A model generated the notes under the pieces. The model saw only the letters and a program-made list of their open reading frames with translations, ran no database searches and was not told the DNA's origin. From positions 1-5,776 of the forward strand of contig JAATVR010000732.1 of the NCBI GenBank assembly GCA_014523665.1: a stretch of DNA of 5,776 nt, given 5' to 3'. Shown in pieces: positions 1-5,171 of this stretch. Position numbers and translations under genes: made by a program. How positions within the stretch are numbered: position 1 is the first letter of the stretch; each line of letters starts with the position of its first letter. Source of the DNA: Nitrososphaerales archaeon TH526 (GTDB lineage Archaea; Thermoproteota; Nitrososphaeria; Nitrososphaerales; Nitrososphaeraceae).

Positions 1-10
1 AGATTTAGCC

Positions 11-48
11 GGACCCAGTCTAATTTACCACCAAGTTATGAAGAAATG
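11..48 (+). repeat. Short segment resembling part of the primase gene
   Basis: Positions 11-21 are identical to 3081-3091 inside the primase gene. The likeness continues loosely downstream: both copies have ACCAAGTT followed by an ATGA, with small indels. This may be a relic of another primase copy at the left edge of the window. An 11-bp match alone is expected by chance a few times in a window this size, so only the extended similarity supports it. Nothing else is recognisable in 1-86. Confidence 0.22.
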
Positions 49-86
49 TTCTAAATACTAGGACAGATTAAACAAGAGAGGTCAAA

Positions 87-365
87 TTAGATTCTATTTG
101 ATTTTCTTGTACGACCCATGTTTAATCGCCAAGACACCTTTTTACGAGATGGTATTGTATATGTATCAAACCTAGAGAATGCATTCTTTAAATAAATAAC
201 CAGGTCATTCTTCCTTTCACTTTCCATTACAGCCCTAAACCTTTCCGTCAAAGAATAGTGTGTATGTCTATTTTCCTCGACTCTCATGTGCAATATTTCT
301 CTTCTATATAATCTATCTAAGTGAGAGGAGAGTGTTGGTGGTGATACTTTGTGCCGCAAATTCAC
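87..365 (-). CDS. Winged-helix DNA-binding regulator, start unresolved
   Basis: This is a small minus-strand protein that looks like an archaeal winged-helix transcriptional regulator. From the GTG at 365, residues 7-25 (VSPPTLSSHLDRLYRREIL) read as the turn and recognition helix. Residues 26-43 read as the beta wing, ending in a HYSLTERF-like strand. A basic tail closes the protein. The same frame stays open from 365 up to 485 and encodes natural-looking sequence (LDYWIVRIFLDSGLSELQ, then a Glu/Arg-rich helix) that would supply helices 1-2. So the GTG at 365 probably truncates the domain. No ATG, GTG or TTG lies in that extension, and a stop sits at 486-488. A base lost near 445 or in the T7 tract near 474 would restore an upstream start. 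Divergent from the gene at 536; the ligand and target are unknown. It may be a pseudogene. Confidence 0.6.
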   Translation of the reverse strand: MNLRHKVSPPTLSSHLDRLYRREILHMRVEENRHTHYSLTERFRAVMESERKNDLVIYLKNAFSRFDTYTIPSRKKVSWRLNMGRTRKSNRI

Positions 366-485
366 TTCTCGTTCAAGTTGATTATATTGCAGCTCCGATA
401 GTCCAGAATCTAAGAATATTCGTACTATCCAGTAATCTAGGTCTTCATCATATCTAGTTCCTGCCGTATGAGATAAAAAAACACT

Positions 486-535
486 TTAGATGTTTTTTAT
501 TCTTTCCTTATTAAAACTATTCCGAATTAACAACC
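486..535. promoter_or_regulatory. Divergent intergenic promoter region
   Basis: This is an AT-rich gap between the minus-strand winged-helix gene and the rightward cluster. TTATTAAAA at 508-516 is a reasonable archaeal TATA-like element for a rightward transcript starting near 538-542, just ahead of the ribbon-helix-helix gene. Just left of it, AAAAAACA and TGTTTTTT form an AT-rich inverted repeat around CTTTAGA (about 476-498). That repeat could be a weak terminator or an operator for either flanking regulator. The assignment is by pattern only. Confidence 0.35.
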
Positions 536-793
536 TTGGCAAGAGAACATAAAGTAATCATGGGAATTTGCATGTCCAAGCGCCTCAGAAAAATCGTAGA
601 TATTAAACGGGGAGATGTCCCGCGAAGTGTCTATATTTCAAGAATTCTAGAAAAGAACTGCAAAGGTAACGAAAGGGAAAACACAACTCGTAACGACATG
701 TCAGATCAGTGGAGCCTTTCAAGGCGCCAACCACGAGGAGTCTCCACTGATCCATCCGTTCTACCTGAAGAAAGCGATGATACAGATGGATAG
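536..793 (+). CDS. Ribbon-helix-helix-like small DNA-binding protein
   Basis: This is a small basic protein with a ribbon-helix-helix (CopG/Arc-type) layout. Residues 6-17 (KVIMGICMSKRL) alternate hydrophobics like the DNA-contacting beta strand. Helix 1 follows (RKIVDIK), then the turn RGDVPRS, equivalent to the usual G-x-S-x-S/R turn, then helix 2 (VYISRILEK). Such proteins bind operators as dimers, and this one is a candidate autoregulator of the replication cluster. The tail after residue 42 is polar and low-complexity and matches nothing I recognise. The TTG at 536 is chosen because it keeps the whole strand; ATG at 560 or 572 are alternatives. The 3' end overlaps a possible small ORF by 8 bases and contains a perfect inverted repeat. 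The family call rests on about 35 residues. Confidence 0.6.
   Translation: MAREHKVIMGICMSKRLRKIVDIKRGDVPRSVYISRILEKNCKGNERENTTRNDMSDQWSLSRRQPRGVSTDPSVLPEESDDTDG
704..752. repeat. Perfect 11-bp inverted repeat with nested hairpin
   Basis: GATCAGTGGAG at 704-714 is exactly complementary to CTCCACTGATC at 742-752, with a 27-base loop. A second small stem, GCCTT/AAGGC with a 2-base loop, is nested at 714-725. The structure lies in the poorly conserved-looking tail of the ribbon-helix-helix gene and upstream of the ATPase gene. It could be an operator for that protein, an RNA structure controlling downstream translation, or part of a replication origin. The repeat is seen directly; the role is inference. 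Confidence 0.6.
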
Positions 794-905
794 ATTGAAT
801 TACGTTATTGTAGAATGTAAAGATTGCGTTCCGTCGAAATCCTTCATTGTCGGATGCATTAAGCGTGAACAAGAAGCAAAACTGGGGCGTAATACAAAAT
901 GGTAG
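786..905 (+). CDS. Possible 39-residue cysteine-containing small protein
   Basis: This short ORF begins at an ATG overlapping the previous gene's stop (ATGGATAG) and ends in a TAG overlapping the ATPase start (ATGGTAG), the tight packing typical of coupled small genes. It has a CKDC pair at residues 10-13, a further Cys at residue 24 and a basic C-terminus, so a metal-binding mini-protein is conceivable. It fills what would otherwise be a 105-base gap. It is too short to assign to a family and could be a chance ORF. No Shine-Dalgarno sequence is evident. Confidence 0.33.
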   Translation: MDRLNYVIVECKDCVPSKSFIVGCIKREQEAKLGRNTKW

Positions 906-2326
906 TAAGGAGTATTCCACTGAAACTTGATGCGAAAATAGATTTTGTTAACAGTTTTACATTTATGGTGAATAAAGAGAGTCAGAGCTTAATTATCTTT
1001 CTCAATGGTAAATATGAAAACAGAATAGCTGTTTCTTCTGTCAGTAAAACAAGTTGGAAAAAAACGCACAATTCATTAAAGGAAGGATTAGAATCAAAGG
1101 GTGTTAATAACGACCATATTAACTTGATTTTGGATAATCTTGATAATAATAGTGAAGTTATTCTTAGTAACATTGACGGGAATTCTAACGACACAACAAT
1201 AACAGCAGTTAACTCAATACTCTATGAAGATAGGGAGATGTCTAAGGAGTGGGTCATTACAGAAATAGCTAAAGCAAAGGTGGAGTACAAAAACATTTCA
1301 TTAGAAGATTGGAGAGACGGCCTACTGAAACGCCATGCAATTATGAGGGAAATTATAGAAAGACATTTTCCACATGCATGGGACGGCTTAGATTTTACCC
1401 TATCCGTTTTGAGGATCCTAAATATCGATGAATGCACTTTACCATTTGCTGGTATCATACTGGCTAGATCAGGAGGTAATAAGACCCTTTCCAGCAGCAT
1501 GTTGATTCCCTGGCCTCATGTTTATTATACAAGAAAGTTCACGGCCAAGGCTTTCGTTTCGCATAATACCGCAGTTGCTGCAGAAGATCTCAAAAAAATC
1601 GACATGTTGCCAAAGATTAGATTTAAGATGCTCCTTACACCAGAACTCGCTCCAATATTTTCTGCAAACGAAGATGAATTGCTAGAAAATATTGGAATAA
1701 TAACCAGTGTCCTAGATGGTAAGGGGTATACCAGTGATTCCGGTGCTCATGGTCAGCGAGGCTATTTTGGTAACTATATGTTTGTCTGGGTGGGTGCTAC
1801 AGTCGATATCCCTTATAGAGTCCACAAATTGTTCTCTAGTCTCGGTCCAAAGATATACTGTTTCAGGCTGCCTTATGTAGATCCTTCAGACGAAGAAGTA
1901 GAATACGGGATGAATGAGAAGTTCGAAGCAAAGAGGAGAGAAGTCCAAGAAGCTATTATTAACTATCTTGTTTGGTTTGAAACCTGCCCTCTCCTAATGG
2001 AAGATCCAGAGACTAGGCTCCCTAAAATAAAATGTGATTCAAGTAGAGATGATCCAGCAGCAAGAAAGCATCTGGTAAAGCTGGCCAGATTACTTGGAAA
2101 ACTTAGATGCCATGTCGAGATATGGTCTCAAAGACAGCCTGGAGCGCACGAATACTCTGAATATGGCTATGCAATTCCAAACCCTGAGGATCCAACGAGG
2201 GCTGCAACGTCGCTTTACAACTTGACCCGAGGCTGTGCGTTAAAACTAGGCAGAAATTATATTACCATAGAAATATACACATTGCTATCAAGGTGGCCTT
2301 GTCCACTGCATCGCAAGAACGGATAG
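899..2326 (+). CDS. Replication-type P-loop ATPase/helicase, N-terminal part of a frameshifted gene
   Basis: This is the main body of a putative AAA+-like replicative ATPase as found in archaeal mobile elements. Residues 1-180 are a helical, poorly conserved-looking region. Residues 189-196 (ARSGGNKT) occupy the Walker A position but lack the usual G-x4-G-K pattern. A conserved-looking stretch follows: KAFVSHNTAV near 217-226, then LLTPELAPIF at 245-254 (likely Walker B, with Glu249), then SDSGAHGQRGY at 279-289 and FVWVGA before a GPKIYCFRLP segment, which may hold sensor or Arg-finger residues. Such an enzyme would unwind or load at the element's origin beside the primase. The frame breaks at about Glu458. 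The last 17 residues and the stop at 2326 are out of frame with the sensible continuation at 2272-2865. ATG 899 is the first start after an in-frame stop. Homology is from memory; the helicase role is inferred. Confidence 0.72.
   Translation: MVVRSIPLKLDAKIDFVNSFTFMVNKESQSLIIFLNGKYENRIAVSSVSKTSWKKTHNSLKEGLESKGVNNDHINLILDNLDNNSEVILSNIDGNSNDTTITAVNSILYEDREMSKEWVITEIAKAKVEYKNISLEDWRDGLLKRHAIMREIIERHFPHAWDGLDFTLSVLRILNIDECTLPFAGIILARSGGNKTLSSSMLIPWPHVYYTRKFTAKAFVSHNTAVAAEDLKKIDMLPKIRFKMLLTPELAPIFSANEDELLENIGIITSVLDGKGYTSDSGAHGQRGYFGNYMFVWVGATVDIPYRVHKLFSSLGPKIYCFRLPYVDPSDEEVEYGMNEKFEAKRREVQEAIINYLVWFETCPLLMEDPETRLPKIKCDSSRDDPAARKHLVKLARLLGKLRCHVEIWSQRQPGAHEYSEYGYAIPNPEDPTRAATSLYNLTRGCALKLGRNYITIEIYTLLSRWPCPLHRKNG
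2267..2301 (+). other. Frameshift point in the ATPase gene, with hairpin
   Basis: The upstream frame reads ITIE up to 2272. The plausible continuation, IHIAIKVALSTASQERI, is in the -1 frame from 2272 onward. Supplying one base after GAA (2270-2272) would join the two halves into one protein of about 655 residues. No canonical X-XXY-YYZ slippery heptamer is present. A 5-bp stem, CAAGG/CCTTG with a 3-base loop, lies at 2289-2301, about 16 bases downstream. A mutation or sequencing deletion is more likely than programmed frameshifting. Confidence 0.7.
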
Positions 2327-2865
2327 CTGTATTAGATTTACTCGTTAAAAAGAAAGGAGGGGTGATAACGATATCAACTATAGCAAATGCTTTATCAATG
2401 AGCAAGTCAACGGCGTTAAAAACAATTACAGAGCTTGAAACAGTAGGAATAGCAGATATAGAAACTGTGTCGGTAGTGGGTAACGACACTAAACAGATTC
2501 GACTAGAGAATGAGTTTAATTGGCTATATCAAGAAGAGTTTCTGAAGCTGAGAGGCGACTATAACCCTGTTGATCAGAGTAAGTATGATATCGAATATCA
2601 GAAAGATCCGAAGATAGAAACATTTTGGAGCAAGTATGAAGAGTTAGAAGTAGCTTCAGGAAATGGCAGCGTAGATGAGATAAAGCTAAAGGATACTCTC
2701 TTAAATGACACCTCTGGCATTTTTACAGGCCCTATTGAAATCGAGATTTTGATTAAGAGAATGATTCAATCAGGTGAAATTCTTTATGGCATTCAAGGAT
2801 TATGCAAGAAGGATACAAGGACAGCCTCTAGTGAAAGTCAAGAGAGGGATGCTGAGGGGGTGTGA
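2293..2865 (+). CDS. Winged-helix C-terminal part of the frameshifted replication ATPase
   Basis: This is the second half of the ATPase gene, drawn from a GTG at 2293, though the frame is open and meaningful from about 2272. Residues 8-60 form a winged helix-turn-helix: helix 1 ERIAVLDLLVKK, then TISTIANALSMSKSTALKTITELETVG as helix-turn-recognition helix, then a beta wing ending in KQIRLEN. Residues 75-165 are mostly helical and acidic, with EILIKRMIQSGEIL reading like a second small winged-helix end. The last 18 residues are Ser/Glu/Asp/Arg-rich and may be non-native. In the expected intact protein this module would bind DNA, such as origin sequence, for the ATPase. It could be expressed separately only by internal initiation at the GTG, which lacks a clear ribosome binding site. 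It overlaps the next ORF by 4 bases. Confidence 0.6.
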   Translation: MALSTASQERIAVLDLLVKKKGGVITISTIANALSMSKSTALKTITELETVGIADIETVSVVGNDTKQIRLENEFNWLYQEEFLKLRGDYNPVDQSKYDIEYQKDPKIETFWSKYEELEVASGNGSVDEIKLKDTLLNDTSGIFTGPIEIEILIKRMIQSGEILYGIQGLCKKDTRTASSESQERDAEGV

Positions 2866-2890
2866 CGTCTTTCACCCCCACGCACGTTAA
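2786..2890 (+). other. Candidate displaced N-terminus of the primase
   Basis: A 34-codon ORF in a frame different from both neighbours starts at ATG 2786. AGGTGA (2772-2777) sits 8 bases upstream, a good match to the archaeal 16S anti-Shine-Dalgarno. Its product is a natural-looking basic peptide (starting MAFKDYARRIQGQPLV, ending CDVFHPHAR). It stops at TAA 2888-2890, next to an A6 run. Skipping T2888 joins it to KKYFSLD of the primase frame and would give a protein of about 299 residues. The frame is seen directly; that it is the true N-terminus is inference. Confidence 0.42.
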
Positions 2891-3686
2891 AAAATATTTT
2901 TCATTGGATTCACAATCATGTCCACCAGACTTCAACTTAGATGGCTTGCAAAGTAAAAGAAAAAAAATTTCTGCTCGCGTATTATGGACTGGAAATGGCT
3001 ATCATATCTATCTGCCAATTAAGGCCTTCGTACTTGAGGAAGAAGAAGTATTCGCTAAGTTTCAGCATGGGAATTCCAATGGACCCAGTCTGAGTACCAA
3101 GTTTATGAGGTTTGCAGAAGCTTTCTTTACTAACAAGAAACATGATCCGCAGCATAGACCTTCAGTTAATTCTTGTCTACTTAGAGTTCCTGGCAGTTAT
3201 AATTCTAGGAACGGACATCAGGTAAGAGCCGTCCAGCAATGGGATGGAAAGAAAGCTGCCATTCAGTATATGTTACGAAACTTTAGAAGATATCTGATCC
3301 AAGAGAAACTTGATGAAGTCAATGAGCAGAGCAAAAAGAAGAACAGGCCTAGCAATAACACTTCATCCAATATTATAAGATGGATTGAATCTTTGGTTCA
3401 GATTCCATTTCATGATTATAGGAAGTATTGTTCTTGGCGTATTCTGGCGCCATACTTTGCAAATGTGCGTAAATTCTCAGATGAAAGTTCATATCGAGAA
3501 ATTATTTCCTGGTTGGAGAGATGCAACCGGACCAAGAAGTTGTCTTTTAATCCTAAACAGAAAGCTAGATATGACATCCAAAATGCAAGAAGAATTGGGT
3601 ATTATCCTATAGGCTGGAATACTCTCAAGACAGACAATATCTATCTTTATCATCATTTGAAAACTAGAATTTATGGAGAGAATTAA
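2862..3686 (+). CDS. AEP-type primase/primase-polymerase of a mobile element
   Basis: This is a putative archaeo-eukaryotic primase that would make primers, or fill DNA, for replication of the element. TGNGYHIYLPI at residues 43-53 is the hallmark second AEP motif with its catalytic-site His48. SCLLRVPGSYNSRNG at 104-118 fits the third, nucleotide-binding motif, followed by VQQWDG and a basic FRRYLIQEKLDE helix. Residues 168-270 form a helical domain (HDYRKYCSWRILAPY, REIISWLERCN, NARRIGYYPI) resembling a primase C-terminal domain. The first motif, normally D-x-D before motif II, is unclear: the best candidate is L-D16-S-Q18, missing the second acid. The GTG at 2862 overlaps the previous stop by 4 bases. 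It leaves almost no sequence before motif I, so the true N-terminus may lie in the frame at 2786-2890. The assignment to the AEP superfamily is fairly secure; activity is doubtful. Confidence 0.8.
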   Translation: MTSFTPTHVKKYFSLDSQSCPPDFNLDGLQSKRKKISARVLWTGNGYHIYLPIKAFVLEEEEVFAKFQHGNSNGPSLSTKFMRFAEAFFTNKKHDPQHRPSVNSCLLRVPGSYNSRNGHQVRAVQQWDGKKAAIQYMLRNFRRYLIQEKLDEVNEQSKKKNRPSNNTSSNIIRWIESLVQIPFHDYRKYCSWRILAPYFANVRKFSDESSYREIISWLERCNRTKKLSFNPKQKARYDIQNARRIGYYPIGWNTLKTDNIYLYHHLKTRIYGEN

Positions 3687-3689
3687 GAA

Positions 3690-4523
3690 ATGGATAAAGA
3701 AGAATTTAAGGCCAAAGTTGGAAAAATAGATAGTGAGCAGATAATATATGAAGTGTGCTGTAGTGATTGTATAACGTATATCCACACTCCTTCGATGACC
3801 CCTATCATTAGTGGCCAGATCGATGGGAAGGAATCCCAAGAGTTCTATAAGTTAGGGGAAGCAGAAGCGGCTATTAAGTTGCATAAAGATTCTCACCCTT
3901 TGCACAAGCCTAGAATACTGCCTAGGATTATTGAATACTTAATACATAGTAGTAAGTATATGATAAGATACAGAGCAGTAAATGGTTATGTACATGTTCA
4001 TTCTGTGAATGGATTTTTTATCCCTTCTGATAAGTGTGCGTTTGCGTGTAGAAGGTGTGGTGCGATCTATAAATCTAAGTCATTATACGGTCATAGTTTT
4101 TTCCCGACTTGCGATCCAAAATGTAAAGCTGAAGTCCATTCGCTTTATGAGAATCGAGAGGGCCAATATCCAGAATACAACATAGTGAAGATATGTGTTT
4201 GTCCAGATCTTGATGAGCGTATACAAATAGAGGAAGAGAAATTACATGAAGACTGGTGTAAAGCAAACCCAGAAAAAGCTACCAAATGCCACATATGCGA
4301 AGCAACTCCCAAGAGTGATCATCCAGAAAATGTTGGATGGAACGGTTCAACAAAAGATTGGATTAGGGCTATATGGTCAGGAGATATTGATGGAGTGTAT
4401 GAAGAGAAGTTAGTATGTGTAGATTGTTATTATACAAGCTCAGAGTACAAAACTCGTTGTGGTCCTATTGCTAGAAGACGTTACCTTTTGGCCAAAAAAC
4501 GAAGACTTAAGATGTCAAAATAA
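3690..4523 (+). CDS. Cysteine-rich zinc-finger-like protein of unknown function
   Basis: I do not recognise this family. Several metal-ligand clusters are visible in 277 residues. C24-x2-C27 with H65-x3-H69 looks like a widely spaced C2H2 finger. C120-x2-C123 (ACRRCG), with C116 nearby, pairs with C141-x3-C145 and H150. C200-x2-C203 (KCHIC) with C243-x2-C246 (LVCVDC) looks like a zinc ribbon or treble clef across a GWNGSTKDW loop, with C257 further on. The tail (residues 261-277) is strongly basic. A nucleic-acid-binding accessory factor for replication or transcription of the element is the likeliest role. The gene begins 3 bases after the primase stop, with GGAGAG at 3675-3680, so it is probably co-transcribed. 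No membrane segment or catalytic motif is evident. Confidence 0.72.
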   Translation: MDKEEFKAKVGKIDSEQIIYEVCCSDCITYIHTPSMTPIISGQIDGKESQEFYKLGEAEAAIKLHKDSHPLHKPRILPRIIEYLIHSSKYMIRYRAVNGYVHVHSVNGFFIPSDKCAFACRRCGAIYKSKSLYGHSFFPTCDPKCKAEVHSLYENREGQYPEYNIVKICVCPDLDERIQIEEEKLHEDWCKANPEKATKCHICEATPKSDHPENVGWNGSTKDWIRAIWSGDIDGVYEEKLVCVDCYYTSSEYKTRCGPIARRRYLLAKKRRLKMSK

Positions 4524-4744
4524 TGGCGGTAATACACAAAACTGTCAGCTTACATAGACAGCGCAAATTTTTAACTCTAGTACTGGGTTTGGCTCCAAAT
4601 ACATGGATTTGACTATCAGTTGCACTTTCACATATCTTTAGTGTTTTTTTCTGCTGATAAAAAACCTCCCGATATTAGACGGCGGGCTTCACTTTCTGTG
4701 TCTTCGAGAGGTGATTCATCTGAAGTATAAGGGGAATTTATTCC
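4523..4744. other. Non-coding stretch downstream of the replication cluster
   Basis: No convincing rightward gene is present. A 29-codon ORF at 4523-4612 starts in a TAATG overlap with the previous stop but has no family features. A weak CTGTC/GACAG inverted repeat lies near 4541-4559. On the minus strand, 4628-4744 reads as a plausible protein C-terminus without a start. The GC-richer patch at 4665-4690 has a CCCG/CGGG stem. On the minus strand this stem is followed by T6 and could be a weak leftward terminator. Confidence 0.4.
4636..4664 (+). terminator. Poly-T terminator-like signal after the gene cluster
   Basis: A run of seven T (4644-4650) lies about 120 bases after the zinc-finger gene stop. 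It is followed by CTGCTGAT and a run of six A. Archaeal termination is largely driven by U-rich tracts, so this is the most likely end of the rightward transcript. A similar CTTTAG plus T-run motif occurs near 484-497. Confidence 0.4.
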
Positions 4745-4919
4745 GATACCTGTCTGATGCAGAAAATTACAAGAAATAGTGTGCTATTATTACATGATAC
4801 CACATAGTAGCAAAAGCTAAATGCTTGAAAATCTAAATAACATAGGAGCAATGAATAAGAACGAAAAGGAAGCTCTAGTATTAACACTTACTGAAAAGGG
4901 GAAGACCTACAGGTCTTAA
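4745..4919 (+). repeat. Left copy of a duplicated promoter-plus-gene-start segment
   Basis: This segment aligns without any net gap to 4997-5171, at a constant offset of 252 bp. By hand count, 4745-4826 matches 5 of every 6 positions (70/82), and the whole 106 bases before the ATG match at 82/106. The longest identical block is the 18 bases from CTGATGCAG (4754-4771). A second conserved block is ACATGATAC-n-ACATAGTAGCAA. The copy ends in a gene remnant. It reflects either tandem duplication or two adjacent family members of which the first decayed. Confidence 0.85.
4851..4919 (+). pseudogene. 22-codon remnant of an HTH/coiled-coil family gene
   Basis: The peptide MNKNEKEALVLTLTEKGKTY plus RS is followed by TAA. 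It matches the first 22 residues of the gene at 5103 at 13 positions, including KEALVL, EKG and YR. Similarity is lost after the stop, and 4920-4996 reads as nothing in any frame. The start lies at the homologous position, 252 bp from the downstream start. An expressed micropeptide is possible because the promoter segment is conserved, but truncation is the simpler reading. Confidence 0.7.
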
Positions 4920-4996
4920 CTCCTTGATAAGAGATCGTGAACTGGATTCAAATAGAGAAACGATTACCTTCATTAAGTACGAATCGAGCTCGATTT

Positions 4997-5171
4997 GATA
5001 CCAGACTGATGCAGAAAATTACACAAAATAATATGCAAATATCACATGATACTACATAGTAGCAAGAGCTAAATTCTTCTAGGTACAAATGATATTTGAA
5101 TAATGGATAAAAAGCAGAAAGAGGCCTTGGTTCTAGCAATGCTTGAAAAGGGAGAGTCATATCGCGATATT
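4997..5171 (+). repeat. Right copy of the duplicated promoter-plus-gene-start segment
   Basis: This is the counterpart of 4745-4919, offset by 252 bp, and it leads directly into the intact gene. The 18-base block at 5006-5023 is identical to the left copy. The 24 bases just before the ATG (5079-5102) diverge to about half identity, so conservation is concentrated 25-105 bases upstream of the start. Confidence 0.85.
5044..5080 (+). promoter_or_regulatory. Conserved upstream element, probable promoter
   Basis: ACATGATAC-n-ACATAGTAGCAA-n-AGCTAAAT-n-CTT is retained almost unchanged in the two copies (4792-4826 and 5044-5078), while flanking bases and the leader differ. It sits 25-59 bases before the ATG, where an archaeal promoter with a short leader would lie. 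AGCTAAAT is the most TATA-like part. Constraint on this block suggests a binding site for the transcription machinery or a shared regulator. Confidence 0.4.

Noticed and set aside
260..457. Plus-strand ORF of 65 codons
   Set aside because: It lies antisense to the better-supported winged-helix frame, which extends to 485. Its hydrophobic composition is typical of a shadow frame.
603..920. Minus-strand ORF of 105 codons
   Set aside because: It is the antisense shadow of the ribbon-helix-helix gene and the small ORF; Phe/Cys/Tyr-rich, with no domain.
2267..2301. Programmed -1 frameshifting as the explanation for the ATPase break
   Set aside because: There is no slippery heptamer in the right phase and only a 5-bp stem downstream, so it is not favoured, though not excluded.
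3489..3839. Minus-strand ORF of 116 codons
   Set aside because: It spans the ends of the primase and zinc-finger genes in antisense; both sense frames carry clear motifs.
4660..4720. tRNA or attachment-site core in the GC-richer patch
   Set aside because: No cloverleaf can be drawn and no GTTCGAATC-like T-arm is present; only a short CCCG/CGGG stem is visible.
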